This document shows positions 40,842 through 49,927 of a stretch of 64,000 nt of DNA, in pieces (positions within the stretch are counted from its first letter, which is position 1; every line of letters begins with the position of its first letter). The notes below the pieces were generated by a model. The model saw only the letters and a list, made by a program, of their open reading frames with translations, had not been told where the DNA came from and did not search any database. The stretch is from Blastocatellia bacterium UBA7656. Lineage in GTDB: Bacteria; Acidobacteriota; Blastocatellia; UBA7656. The translations under genes and the position numbers were made by a program. The stretch lies in the NCBI GenBank assembly GCA_002483445.1, contig DLHY01000141.1, positions 79,972-143,971 on the forward strand. Reading direction: 5' to 3'.

Positions 40842-41864
40842 ATGACGGAACCCTCATATATAAAACTTCTCGAATCGGGCGAGATGGCCCGCCGCGTTGA
40901 GCAGTTGATGGATATGCTCGCGTGTTGTCGCATCTGCCCGCGCGATTGCGATGTCAATCGACTGCGAAACGAAGTCGCCGCGTGTTATTCGGGTCTGCTG
41001 CCGATAGTTTCATCCTCGACCCCGCACTTCGGCGAAGAACCTGCGCTTACAGGCACTCGCGGCGCGGGCAATGTCTTTCTGGGTCTTTGCAATCTGCGCT
41101 GCGTCTACTGCCAGAATTATCAGATCAGTCAGACTTTCAAAGAACAACGCCGCAACGAAATCTCATTCGAAGAGTTGGCCGAAGTTTTTCTCGATCTTCA
41201 ACGCCGCGGCTGTCACAACATTAACTGGGTTTCGCCTACTCACTTCGCTCCACAACTGGTCAAATCCCTTTTTATAGCCGCCGAGCGCGGGCTTCGACTG
41301 CCGGTCGTCTACAACACCAATGCTTATGATTCGGTCGAAGTCCTCCGCCTGCTCGACGGCATAGTCGATATCTATCTGCCCGATCTCAAATACTCGGACT
41401 CAGAAGCCGGACGCGAGTATTCGAAAGTCACGGATTATGTACTTCACTCTCGCGCGGCGATAAAAGAGATGTATCGACAGAGTGGCGACCGCCTCATCTA
41501 CGACGAAGATGGGTTGCTCCGCCGCGGGCTTGTCATCCGCCTGCTCGTTTTGCCCAACGACATAGCGGGCATAAAAGATTCTTTACAGTGGATAAGAGAT
41601 GAACTCTCACCCGGCGTGGCTGTGAGTCTGATGGCGCAGTATTTCCCGACCAACAAAGTGGGTGCGGATCGCTATCCTCTCATCTCGCGCAAGATTCGCT
41701 TCAGTGAATGGATGAAGGCAATCGAACAGATGGAGGCTTTGGGAATGGAAGAAGGGTGGCTTCAGGATTTCGACTCCGCTGCAGAATATTACCGCCCCGA
41801 TTTCGGCGACACGGACAGGCCATTCAAGGACATCGCGGATTTCCAATACGACCCGCAGATTTAG
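40842..41864 (+). CDS. Radical SAM protein (COG1313, PflX-like)
   Basis: A 340-aa iron-sulfur protein. An N-terminal Cys-rich segment (CRICPRDCDVNR) is followed by the radical SAM CX3CX2C motif (Cys83, Cys87, Cys90 in LCNLRCVYCQ). The pattern is that of the COG1313 pyruvate-formate-lyase-activase-like proteins. The substrate is unknown. It starts 13 bases after the phosphatase gene and has no strong Shine-Dalgarno. Confidence 0.85.
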   Translation: MTEPSYIKLLESGEMARRVEQLMDMLACCRICPRDCDVNRLRNEVAACYSGLLPIVSSSTPHFGEEPALTGTRGAGNVFLGLCNLRCVYCQNYQISQTFKEQRRNEISFEELAEVFLDLQRRGCHNINWVSPTHFAPQLVKSLFIAAERGLRLPVVYNTNAYDSVEVLRLLDGIVDIYLPDLKYSDSEAGREYSKVTDYVLHSRAAIKEMYRQSGDRLIYDEDGLLRRGLVIRLLVLPNDIAGIKDSLQWIRDELSPGVAVSLMAQYFPTNKVGADRYPLISRKIRFSEWMKAIEQMEALGMEEGWLQDFDSAAEYYRPDFGDTDRPFKDIADFQYDPQI

Positions 41865-41959
41865 CCTGACAATTCGCTCGAAACCCCTTTCACACTAGAG
41901 TTTAAGCCATCTGAAGAAAAATCCCCACAAGACCCTGAACTTATGGTAAAATCCGGGTT

Positions 41960-42118
41960 ATGAAATGCCCAAAATGCTTTAACCCCCTCCGACGGGTGGC
42001 AACCACCGAAGACTCGGTATGGTTCACCTGCCCGTTGGGGCATCGGTTTCACTCGGAGTCAGGCAGCGGCATAAGTGACTCAGAAGGTCATCGTTATTCC
42101 GTTGCTGCTTCGGAATGA
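41960..42118 (+). CDS. Small zinc-ribbon protein
   Basis: A 52-aa protein MKCPKCFNPLRR...CPLGHRFH, with a CxxC and a CxxxH pair about 20 residues apart. It stands alone between two operons. No clear Shine-Dalgarno. Function unknown. Confidence 0.5.
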   Translation: MKCPKCFNPLRRVATTEDSVWFTCPLGHRFHSESGSGISDSEGHRYSVAASE

Positions 42119-42595
42119 GATTGAGCGGCTGCCTCTGATGCTTTCGGGGGCAGCCGAAGGGATATATCATAAGCCCCGCTGCAAGGGGTATTGCTTATCA
42201 ATTGGGCGAGCAATCATCGATTCATTCATACCCGCTATCCTTCATTTTCCGACCGGCTTACTGAGCAATGGATGTATCTGCTTCTTCATCGCGCGAAGAA
42301 GCAGGTTGATTGAGCATGTATCTCTGCAACCACATCTCGGTGAATTTGACGGAATTAACTTGTAAACATCTCTTTGTGTTGCTAATCTAACTCCAAAGTT
42401 ACAGTGTAAACGTTTGGGTTTCGTGGAACAGACGACGGGGGGATGTATAAAGTCGCTGTCACACGATATTTTGATTCAGGAATTGGGAGCAGTGGAAATC
42501 TGAGAGCGCGCCTCTCTTTCAGGACAAATGCATACGTGTACTTGCGTTGCATTTGGTTTCTCAGGCACCGGTTCAAAACTGATTTGGAGGGGATA
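42119..42595 (+). other. Intergenic region with hairpins
   Basis: No gene is supported. CGGCTGCC/GGCAGCCG (42126-42133 with 42149-42156) and a second hairpin with outer stem ATAAGC/GCTTAT near 42170-42200 follow the small zinc-ribbon gene and may end its transcript. Short frames here lack ribosome binding sites. Confidence 0.4.
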
Positions 42596-44014
42596 ATGGA
42601 AAGGCGAGCTTCACAGGAAAGTCCTGTTGACCTTATCGACAGCGGCCAGTTCCTTGTGGCGGAAGAGATATTTTCCGAACGCAGGACAAACGACCCAATG
42701 GAGATGGTCGTTCGCGCCGAAGTCGCTATGTACTTTGATCGCGTGGAAGACGCAGTGTCTCTGCTCAACGAGGTAGCCCCTCGCGCGCTCGACATCGGCG
42801 TGGCCGCGCGATTTTCACTTGTCAGAGGCCGTCTGGCTCTCAGGCAGGGAGACGACCAGCAGGCTGAGACGCATCTTCAAACCGCGCTTCACATCTATCG
42901 TTATCTTAACGACCCTTTCGGGCTTGCACGCTCTCTGCTTCTGCTTGCCCGCTTCTCACGCCGACGCGGCAAAACGGATGAAGCAGCGTCGAGGTTGAGC
43001 GCGGCGCAGGAAAGCGTCACGGGGAGGGTGAGCAAGAAGGTCGAATTTCTGCGCGGTCTGATCACAACAGAGATGGCCGCAGCCGCTCTTGATCGCAGCG
43101 AGGTAGACCAGGCCGTTGAGCTTTACAATGAAGCAGCCCGACAACTAAAAAATGCCGAGCGCGGTCGCTACTACGGTCTATCGCTCATAGGAATGGCTGA
43201 CCTCAAATGTTCACTCGGCGAGTATCAGGATTCGCTCGAACTTTACAAGGAAGCCAACACAGTATTCGAGCGATACTTCATTCCGAGAGAACTCAGCGAA
43301 GGCTATCTCAAACTGGCTGAGGCGCTGCTCAGATTGAAAAAAATCGAGCGCGCCGAAAAGCTGGCCGAGGACAGCAAGAACGTTTATCGGGATAACCCCA
43401 CGAGCCAGAGTCCCGCTCTTGCTTTTATGGCGAAGCTGGCTCTTTTGAAAGACCAGACGGAAGAAGCCGCGCAACTCGCTTCTTCTGCCGTTGAGCTGGC
43501 GGACAAGTCTTTCTCGATAGAAGACCGCGCCCGCGCGCGCATAGCTCGCGGACAGGTCGAGCTTGCTCTTCACGAATTCAAGCAGGCTGTGGAAACGTTC
43601 AACGAGGCCGCCCAGCTTGCCTCGGCTGCGGCGGGTTCTTCCAGCAGCCGCAGGCTTGAGCTTGAGGCGACGATATATCTTGCCGAGGCTTATCACGGCT
43701 TCGATACCCGTGCGGGCCGAAACGAGCTTGCAAAAGCGAGTCAGACGCTCACCGCCATCGAGGATGCCTGGCTCGGCGAGGAATATGATCGCGTCTCGAC
43801 CAAGTATGAAGAGCAGATAATGCTTACCGAGGATAACCGGCTTGTGTTCGATGGGAACCAGTTGCCCCGATGGCAGGAGGCCAAGCGCACTTTGGAAGGC
43901 TTCCTGCTCAGAAACGCTCTGCGCCAGACCAACAACAGCTTGACTCGCGCGGCCCGAAAGCTCGGCGTCTCGAAGGTTCACGTTCACAACCTCAAGAAAA
44001 AACATGGGCTGTGA
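42596..44014 (+). CDS. TPR protein with C-terminal Fis-type HTH
   Basis: A 472-aa protein; ATG 42596 follows GGAGGGG. The body is tetratricopeptide-like helical repeats (AEDAVSLLNEV-type and ALHIYRYLNDPFGLARSLLL). The last 40 residues (LTRAARKLGVSKVHVHNLKK) form a Fis/HTH_8 DNA-binding helix-turn-helix as in sigma-54 activators, but there is no AAA+ domain. It is probably a transcription factor regulated through protein contacts on the TPRs. Confidence 0.8.
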   Translation: MERRASQESPVDLIDSGQFLVAEEIFSERRTNDPMEMVVRAEVAMYFDRVEDAVSLLNEVAPRALDIGVAARFSLVRGRLALRQGDDQQAETHLQTALHIYRYLNDPFGLARSLLLLARFSRRRGKTDEAASRLSAAQESVTGRVSKKVEFLRGLITTEMAAAALDRSEVDQAVELYNEAARQLKNAERGRYYGLSLIGMADLKCSLGEYQDSLELYKEANTVFERYFIPRELSEGYLKLAEALLRLKKIERAEKLAEDSKNVYRDNPTSQSPALAFMAKLALLKDQTEEAAQLASSAVELADKSFSIEDRARARIARGQVELALHEFKQAVETFNEAAQLASAAAGSSSSRRLELEATIYLAEAYHGFDTRAGRNELAKASQTLTAIEDAWLGEEYDRVSTKYEEQIMLTEDNRLVFDGNQLPRWQEAKRTLEGFLLRNALRQTNNSLTRAARKLGVSKVHVHNLKKKHGL

Positions 44015-44073
44015 CCCGTGATCTGAAAAGACGAGGATCGAGGTCGTAAACACACAAAGCTTTCGCGAAGTGG

Positions 44074-45810
44074 TTATCTGTGTTTTCTCTGAGCCTTCGC
44101 ATCGCAGGGATTTACTTGGGAAGCCCCAAGCCTGTTTATAGCTTTGCGCAGTCGGGCGTGTTTTTGAAGCAGCCGCGCATAGACAGATTCATCCTCGCCC
44201 GCTTTAGCTCGAATGATGCGAACCGTGTCTCGTTTTTCTTCCTTCGTCCATTCTTCCACGTCAGGAATGAGAGCCAGCGCGAAGGATAAATTTTCAAACG
44301 CGATTTTCTCCGCGGAATTCAAATCCGACTGGTTGATGCCAAGCGCGCAGCCCACTTGCTTCATCGCGCGGGCGCGCATCTTTGAAACGTCGCCGCCGAA
44401 CTCCGAGGCCATGCGGCGTTGAACAGCAAGCCCTATATTGCGAGCCTGAAATCGATCCCACTCGCCAATTGATCCCTGATGCTCGTAAATCGCAGGCACA
44501 GTAGCAAGCCTTCGCAGCACACGCGCAGGCGTCCGGTAGCCTGAACGGGCGGCGATCTTTTTTTCTTCTCTCTCCATGAGCTTTCTCAAAAGGGGATCGG
44601 TCGAGCGAAAGCCGAGCTTTCGATAAAACCAGAACGCGCCCGACTCAATCGCTTCATCGTTGTGGTGACCAAGCTGATAAGGATCAACCGAAAACGCAGT
44701 CACGCCCGCAATCTGATTGAGCAGCTTCAGCACGCGAACATAAACCCACGCGGATTCTCCTTCGCGATACGTGTAAAAGGTGTTGAACCCGACTTCCGTT
44801 CGCTCGAATAGAGTTATGCCTTCGATGTAATTGATCGGCACGCCGTTTTTGAGCGTAAATCCCGCGTGATAAGCGCGCAACGGCAACCTTCTTTCGGGTC
44901 GAAGGCCCCACAGAAACATTTCGACGCCCCGACCCAGATCGGCCCTCACCACGTTTCGCCCGTCTCCGTGCGTGATGCCGTAAAGCTCGCGATAGCGGAC
45001 GGTTGTCGTCTCTCTGGTCATATCGAGAATCTCTTCGCCCTCGATGGCTGACAGTTTTTCAAGCTCGACGGGAGGCGAATCGATCTCCATCGAGAGAGAG
45101 ACTTCTTTTCTCTGAATCATCCTTCCAGTGTGATAGAAAAAATTTCGCGGCTTCCTGCGATTATTAGTTCGCGAAGCTCGCCCATCCCCTATCTCCCATC
45201 GAATGGGCAATTCGAGCGAATCGTAAAGCTGAGATTTTTCTTTTTCAGACATCGGCAATCGATCAATTCGATCAAGGAGCCATTTCAAAGCATTATCATT
45301 TTTTCCCATCGCGGCGCGCAGCCAATCCGTGTGCGGGATGTTCGCTTCCACCAGCAGGTCTTCGTAAAAGAGCGGAAGCACGCGCGCAAGCGCCGCCCCG
45401 ATGCCCGTCTTTTTTTCATACCTCTCCCAGTTGATTTCAACCTGCGCCGTGTGACGACCGACGAGCCATCGCGCGATGTCATAACTGAAGGTTCCTGAAA
45501 GAATCGTCCCCGCTATGCCTGAGTATTCGATGTAATCGAAAGGCGTCATATCCGCGCCCCTCGCGCAAATTCGCTCGACGCGCGAAGAAAACCCGGAGAG
45601 CAGTTTTTCAGTCAGGCGAAAAACCTTTTCACTGTGAGGATGAGCGCGAAGAAAAAGCAGAGCCTCGTGAAAGCGAATCAACGATTCGATATCTGAAAAA
45701 TCTTTTTCACCCGCGAGAGCCAGCAGATTTTCCGCCTGTGCGCGGCCCGACGGGTCAAAACGCCGTTTGGCGTCTTCGAGTTGATTGAGCAGGTTTTCAA
45801 TCGAGGGCAT
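44074..45810 (-). CDS. Conserved protein with GNAT-like segment
   Basis: A 578-aa protein with no named family. A segment around residues 355-400 (GFNTFYTYREGESAWVYVRV ... SGAFWFYRKLGF) has the shape of an N-acetyltransferase domain: a strand-helix pair ending in a YRKLGF element. The rest is helical. It starts 13 bases after cinA ends and is the last gene of the rimO-cinA run. Substrate unknown. Confidence 0.6.
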   Translation of the reverse strand: MPSIENLLNQLEDAKRRFDPSGRAQAENLLALAGEKDFSDIESLIRFHEALLFLRAHPHSEKVFRLTEKLLSGFSSRVERICARGADMTPFDYIEYSGIAGTILSGTFSYDIARWLVGRHTAQVEINWERYEKKTGIGAALARVLPLFYEDLLVEANIPHTDWLRAAMGKNDNALKWLLDRIDRLPMSEKEKSQLYDSLELPIRWEIGDGRASRTNNRRKPRNFFYHTGRMIQRKEVSLSMEIDSPPVELEKLSAIEGEEILDMTRETTTVRYRELYGITHGDGRNVVRADLGRGVEMFLWGLRPERRLPLRAYHAGFTLKNGVPINYIEGITLFERTEVGFNTFYTYREGESAWVYVRVLKLLNQIAGVTAFSVDPYQLGHHNDEAIESGAFWFYRKLGFRSTDPLLRKLMEREEKKIAARSGYRTPARVLRRLATVPAIYEHQGSIGEWDRFQARNIGLAVQRRMASEFGGDVSKMRARAMKQVGCALGINQSDLNSAEKIAFENLSFALALIPDVEEWTKEEKRDTVRIIRAKAGEDESVYARLLQKHARLRKAINRLGASQVNPCDAKAQRKHR

Positions 45811-45823
45811 CAGGTTCTCGTCT

Positions 45824-47062
45824 TCACAGCAGATGTCTTCGTCTGATCATTTCGAGCGCGGCGGTCGATGCGCGCCAGCGGATCAAATGACGGTCGCCCG
45901 GCAGTATCATTCTGCGGTTCGCTGATCCAACATCATCGGCAATCCCGACATAGACCGTTCCTACAGGCACCGCTTCGGTTCCTCCACCCGGCCCTGCAAG
46001 CCCCGTGACGCTCACTCCAATGGTCGCGCCCGTCCACTCCTTGACGCCTCGCGCCATCGCTTCCGCCACTTCGCCGCTCACAGGCCCGTGCTTTTCGAGC
46101 AACTCCGCCCCGACGCCGAGCAATCGCATTTTCGCTTCATTGGAATAACTCACGATGCTGCCGATGAAATAATCGCTCGCACCTGGAACAGCAGTTATTC
46201 TTTCGGCGACAAGCCCGCCCGTGCAGCTTTCGGCTGTGGCGATGGTGTAACGTTTGACTCGAAGACGGTCGCCGATGACCTGTTCGAGCGACTCGCCGCG
46301 CATTGAATAGAGTTTGTCTCCGATAGCTTCCTCAAGCTTGTCTGCAAGCTCATCGACAAGCTCGGCGGCGCGCTCAAGGCTTGCAGCCGATGCGGTCAGG
46401 TGTATCTCGATTTCAGAATCGGTGAACAGAATGGTCGTCGTTGGATTGGTGTACTGGTTATAGATCGGCGCGATTTTGTCATCGAGTTGTGATTCGCCTA
46501 TGCCCACGACTTTCAGCACGCGCGTTGCGATTCTCACGCCGTGAGATTTCCGTTCGAGGTCGGGCATCACGTAATCGTCAAACATCGGCTGATTTTCGCG
46601 CGGCGGGCCGGGCAGCAGAAAGATGAGTTTTCCGTCCTGCTCCATTTTTATTCCCGGAGCCGTCCCGTTAGGATTGGGCATCACCACTGCGCCGCGAGGG
46701 ATGAGAGCCTGTCGTTCGTTGTTGGGCGTCATCTGATAGCCACGACTCGTTATTCGCTGGCGTATAGCGGCAAGCACGTCGTAGTCAAGCACCAGTTGCC
46801 GCGCAGTCACGCGCGAAAAAACTTTTCGAGTGACATCATCTTCAGTCGGGCCAAGCCCTCCGGTCGAAATGATCACGTCCGACCGTCGCAGCGCATCGCG
46901 TATGGTTTCTTCGAGCCGCGCTTCGTCATCGCCCACGACGGTTTTGATATGCACCTGAATGCCTATGGAATTCAATCGCCCGGTGAGCCAAAGCGAATTC
47001 GTATCGGTGCGATGCGGTGTTAGAAGCTCCGACCCGATGGCCATGATTTCAGCTTTCAGCAT
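45824..47062 (-). CDS. cinA: CinA: pyridine nucleotide pyrophosphatase / NMN deamidase
   Basis: A 412-aa CinA of full two-domain length. The N-terminal COG1058/MoCF-like domain has ISTGGLGPTEDDVTRK. The C-terminal PncC-type domain has TAESCTGGLV and GVTGLAGPGG. PncC hydrolyses NMN to nicotinate mononucleotide. Its start overlaps the NadD-like gene by seven bases, and NadD uses nicotinate mononucleotide, so a pyridine nucleotide recycling pair is likely. Confidence 0.93.
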   Translation of the reverse strand: MLKAEIMAIGSELLTPHRTDTNSLWLTGRLNSIGIQVHIKTVVGDDEARLEETIRDALRRSDVIISTGGLGPTEDDVTRKVFSRVTARQLVLDYDVLAAIRQRITSRGYQMTPNNERQALIPRGAVVMPNPNGTAPGIKMEQDGKLIFLLPGPPRENQPMFDDYVMPDLERKSHGVRIATRVLKVVGIGESQLDDKIAPIYNQYTNPTTTILFTDSEIEIHLTASAASLERAAELVDELADKLEEAIGDKLYSMRGESLEQVIGDRLRVKRYTIATAESCTGGLVAERITAVPGASDYFIGSIVSYSNEAKMRLLGVGAELLEKHGPVSGEVAEAMARGVKEWTGATIGVSVTGLAGPGGGTEAVPVGTVYVGIADDVGSANRRMILPGDRHLIRWRASTAALEMIRRRHLL

Positions 47063-47802
47063 GACGATTCCTTCCCACGATAAAGACCTCTCTCCAATAT
47101 GTAACGCTCAACCGATTGAGGCGCCAGCCCCGAAATCGATTCCCCCGAGCGCATTCGCGCTCTGACTTCGGAGGCCGACCTCTCGCTCAGATCACTCGAC
47201 GCGGCGAGAAACAAAATGCGATCAGCCGACAGATCATCACGCTCCGCGAGCGCGCGAATTTCATGCTCTCCGAAACCGGCGCGGGGAGCCACTATCAAGC
47301 GACATCGCGCCAGTAGCCAGTCAATCGCTTCACGACGACTGACGAATCGCCGGTGATACTTCGCCGTGTAGCGATCTTCCTTATCCAGCACTCGCTCGAA
47401 TGTATCGAAGCCGATGATGAAGTGCAAATCCGTTTCGGGCGAGCAGGCGTGAAGGAGGGCTTCCGTCATATCGACGAAGTAAGCGTGAGACGACAGCCCG
47501 ACAGATGCTCGCTCGTCCCGTTCGAGCGCAAGCGCGAGCATCGCCAAGCGATCTTCGAGCGAACACTCATATCCGGTCTTGTCGGCGTTTGCTGCTCCGG
47601 CGAGCGCAATCGTTTCATCAAGCGAGAACTGAGCGGAGGCGAGTCGCATCAACTCGACATGAGCGATGGTCGTGGGATTGAACGACGAAGCGAATACGCC
47701 GATGCGCGGCCCTGTTTTCTGAGCGCGACGGATGAAGTCGACACTCGGCTCAAGGCTTGCGCTCACGCGCTTGATGATCTGTTTGATCTGTCCTGTTTCC
47801 AT
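47056..47802 (-). CDS. NadD-like nucleotidyltransferase
   Basis: A 248-aa protein of the nicotinate-nucleotide adenylyltransferase/cytidylyltransferase superfamily. The N-terminal strand-loop GVFASSFNPTTIAHVEL corresponds to the GGxFxPxHxGH motif, with the first His replaced by Thr and Gly by Ala. The ISSTxIR-type segment is SASEVRARM. An N-terminal extension of about 30 residues precedes the fold. Catalytic competence is uncertain because of the altered HxGH box. It overlaps cinA. Confidence 0.75.
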   Translation of the reverse strand: METGQIKQIIKRVSASLEPSVDFIRRAQKTGPRIGVFASSFNPTTIAHVELMRLASAQFSLDETIALAGAANADKTGYECSLEDRLAMLALALERDERASVGLSSHAYFVDMTEALLHACSPETDLHFIIGFDTFERVLDKEDRYTAKYHRRFVSRREAIDWLLARCRLIVAPRAGFGEHEIRALAERDDLSADRILFLAASSDLSERSASEVRARMRSGESISGLAPQSVERYILERGLYRGKESSC

Positions 47803-47817
47803 GAGAGAGATTGTCTC

Positions 47818-48333
47818 TCACAACAATTTCAACTGCATGCCGAGCCACACTATCGCCGCGGCATAAACGCCCGCAAGCACATCATCCATCATCACGCCAT
47901 ATCCGCCGCGCAGCCGTTCCAGTTTGCGAATCGGAAATGGTTTGAAGATATCGAACAGACGAAACAGCGCGAATCCGGCAACGACTCCGCGCCAGGAATG
48001 AGCGAACGCAAGAGGCGTGAGCGCGATCAACTGCCCGCTTATTTCATCAACTACGGCCCGACTCGGATCCTTGACGGCAAGCATCCGGCACAACCGCTCC
48101 GATGCCCACACGCCCAGGGCGAAAACCAAAACATCGAGCGCAACAAGAAGCACGAGATGTTCGACATTGCCGAGTCGCAGCAGAATCGTAGCAAGATAAA
48201 TCGCTACGCCTTCGAGCGCGCCTATAGTTCCGGGAGCGAAGCGGGAAAGCCCTGCGCCCAGTCCCGTCGCCACGAGGTAGGCGACGCGATCAGCCGCAGG
48301 AGCCTTTTTCAGAATGTGCGCGGATTGATTCAC
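47818..48333 (-). CDS. pgpA: Phosphatidylglycerophosphatase A
   Basis: A membrane phosphatase of 171 aa from GTG 48333, the usual PgpA size. The in-frame upstream extension (to 48450) is encoded by inverted octamer arrays and is unlikely to be genuine. Motifs: VDEISGQLIAL with the catalytic Asp-Glu, FDIFKPFPI and GGYGVMMDDVLAG. It converts phosphatidylglycerophosphate to phosphatidylglycerol. The pgpA-cinA neighbourhood is common in bacteria. Confidence 0.85.
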   Translation of the reverse strand: MNQSAHILKKAPAADRVAYLVATGLGAGLSRFAPGTIGALEGVAIYLATILLRLGNVEHLVLLVALDVLVFALGVWASERLCRMLAVKDPSRAVVDEISGQLIALTPLAFAHSWRGVVAGFALFRLFDIFKPFPIRKLERLRGGYGVMMDDVLAGVYAAAIVWLGMQLKLL

Positions 48334-48357
48334 TTTGAGGATTCGAATCAAAAGAAG

Positions 48358-48455
48358 AATGGGAGAATGGGAGGATGGGGGAATGGGAGAAGAAAATTCA
48401 TTGCTGCTATTCTCCCACTCTCCCGCTCTCCCATTCTCCCATTCTCCCACTCATT
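48358..48455. repeat. Facing inverted 7-8-mer arrays between rimO and pgpA
   Basis: GGGAGAAT-type units at 48358-48392 and the complementary ATTCTCCC-type units at 48409-48455, with a loop of about 16 bases. They lie between two minus-strand genes, right before the probable pgpA start, like the arrays at 1861-1950. Confidence 0.8.
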
Positions 48456-48468
48456 CTTCGCCTGCTCG

Positions 48469-49824
48469 CTAAACGATCCGACCTATCAGGTCATAATCCG
48501 CCGTCTCGGTTATCTCGACGGTGACGAAATCGCCCGGTCGGGCTGCGCAGTCTTCAGGCATATCGTTTATTAAAACTGACCCGTCGATTTCAGGAGCCTG
48601 AGACTCAATCCTTCCTTCAAGCAGAAGGTCGCTCCTGCGGGATTTCCCTTCGAGCAGAACTTTGACCCGATTGCCGATCATTGCGCGATTTTTGCGACGG
48701 ACGATCTTAGCCTGCTCTTTCATCAAACGCCGCTCGCGACGCTTGGCCGTCCTGGGATCGACTTTGTCATCAAGCTCGAAGGCAGCCGAATGCTCTTCGT
48801 CGGAATAAGTGAACACGCCGAGGCTGTCGAACTCGACTGCGCGGACGAAACCGAGAAGCTCTTCGAAATCTTCTTGAGTCTCGCCGGGAAAGCCGACTAT
48901 GAAAGTCGTTCGAAGCGCGACACCGGGAACGCGCTCACGGATGCGCTCGAACATTCGCTCATACATTTCACGACCGCCGCCGCGCCGCATTCGCGCAAGC
49001 ACCCCTCGGCTCACGTGCTGAAGCGGAATGTCGAAGTAATTGCAGACGTTTTCGCGCTCGGCCATTACTTTCAGCAATTCGTCTGAGATGCCCGTCGGGT
49101 AGCAGTACAAAAATCGCGCCCACTCGACGCCTTCGACGCGGGCTATGGAATCGAGCAATCGCGCGAGTCCGTCTCTGAGCGCGAGGTCAGCGCCGTATTG
49201 CACGGTGTCCTGCGAGATGAGGACGATCTCTTTGACGCCCTGCGCGGCGAGTATCTCGACTTCCCTTAAAATGGATTCCGGCGAGCGACTGCGAAACTGC
49301 CCGCGCAATCGCGGTATGATGCAGAAAGCGCATGTGTGATCGCATCCTTCGGCGATCTTCACGTAAGAAGTGTAAGGCGCGGTGGCGCGCAGTCGCGGCG
49401 TGGTTTCATCGTAGAGGAAAAGCTCAGGCGCGCTGGCGCTGTCACTATAAACCGGCAGCCGCTTTCGACCACGGTCGACGACCGAAGTGATATCACTTAG
49501 TTCGTTGACTCCGATGCAGGCGTCGATTTCGGGGATCTCGCGTTGAAGCTCATCCCGATAACGCTCGACCAGGCAACCTGCGACGATGAGTTTTTTGAGA
49601 TTGCCCGATTGTTTGAGGCTGGCCATTTCAATTATAGTTTCAACCGATTCCTGCCGGGCGGAATCGATGAAGCCGCAGGTGTTGACCACAAGCACTTCAG
49701 CCGAAGCGGAATCTGCGGTCAGTTCATATCCTTCGCGGGCTAAGAGTCCCATCATCACCTCGCTGTCTACGAGATTCTTGGGGCAACCCAGACTCACCAT
49801 TCCAACTTTAGTCTTATCAGCCAT
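48469..49824 (-). CDS. rimO: Ribosomal protein S12 methylthiotransferase
   Basis: A 451-aa radical SAM methylthiotransferase. The N-terminal UPF0004 domain starts VGMVSLGCPKNLVDSEVMMG and has the second-cluster cysteine in VNTCGFID. The radical SAM motif is CDHTCAFC and a TRAM domain ends the protein. RimO adds a methylthio group to Asp88 of ribosomal protein S12; GCPKNxVDSE distinguishes it from MiaB. First gene of the rimO-pgpA-nadD-like-cinA run. Confidence 0.95.
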   Translation of the reverse strand: MADKTKVGMVSLGCPKNLVDSEVMMGLLAREGYELTADSASAEVLVVNTCGFIDSARQESVETIIEMASLKQSGNLKKLIVAGCLVERYRDELQREIPEIDACIGVNELSDITSVVDRGRKRLPVYSDSASAPELFLYDETTPRLRATAPYTSYVKIAEGCDHTCAFCIIPRLRGQFRSRSPESILREVEILAAQGVKEIVLISQDTVQYGADLALRDGLARLLDSIARVEGVEWARFLYCYPTGISDELLKVMAERENVCNYFDIPLQHVSRGVLARMRRGGGREMYERMFERIRERVPGVALRTTFIVGFPGETQEDFEELLGFVRAVEFDSLGVFTYSDEEHSAAFELDDKVDPRTAKRRERRLMKEQAKIVRRKNRAMIGNRVKVLLEGKSRRSDLLLEGRIESQAPEIDGSVLINDMPEDCAARPGDFVTVEITETADYDLIGRIV

Positions 49825-49927
49825 TCGCTTTTCGGTAACTCCATGTCAAGTGCGCGCTTATGGAAGCAATCAGAGATGGTAAACGATGGTGTGCGATTAT
49901 GCCAGCCTGTCGACAGGCGAAATGAAA

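Noticed and set aside
42075..42365. A 96-codon frame after the small zinc-ribbon gene
   Set aside because: No ribosome site and it runs through two hairpins.
42443..42595. N-terminal extension of the TPR/HTH protein
   Set aside because: The strong GGAGGGG before ATG 42596 and the unlikely composition upstream decide for the shorter protein.
48334..48450. N-terminal extension of PgpA
   Set aside because: It is encoded by the inverted repeat arrays (WENGRAGEWEN-type residues). The 171-aa form has the normal family size.
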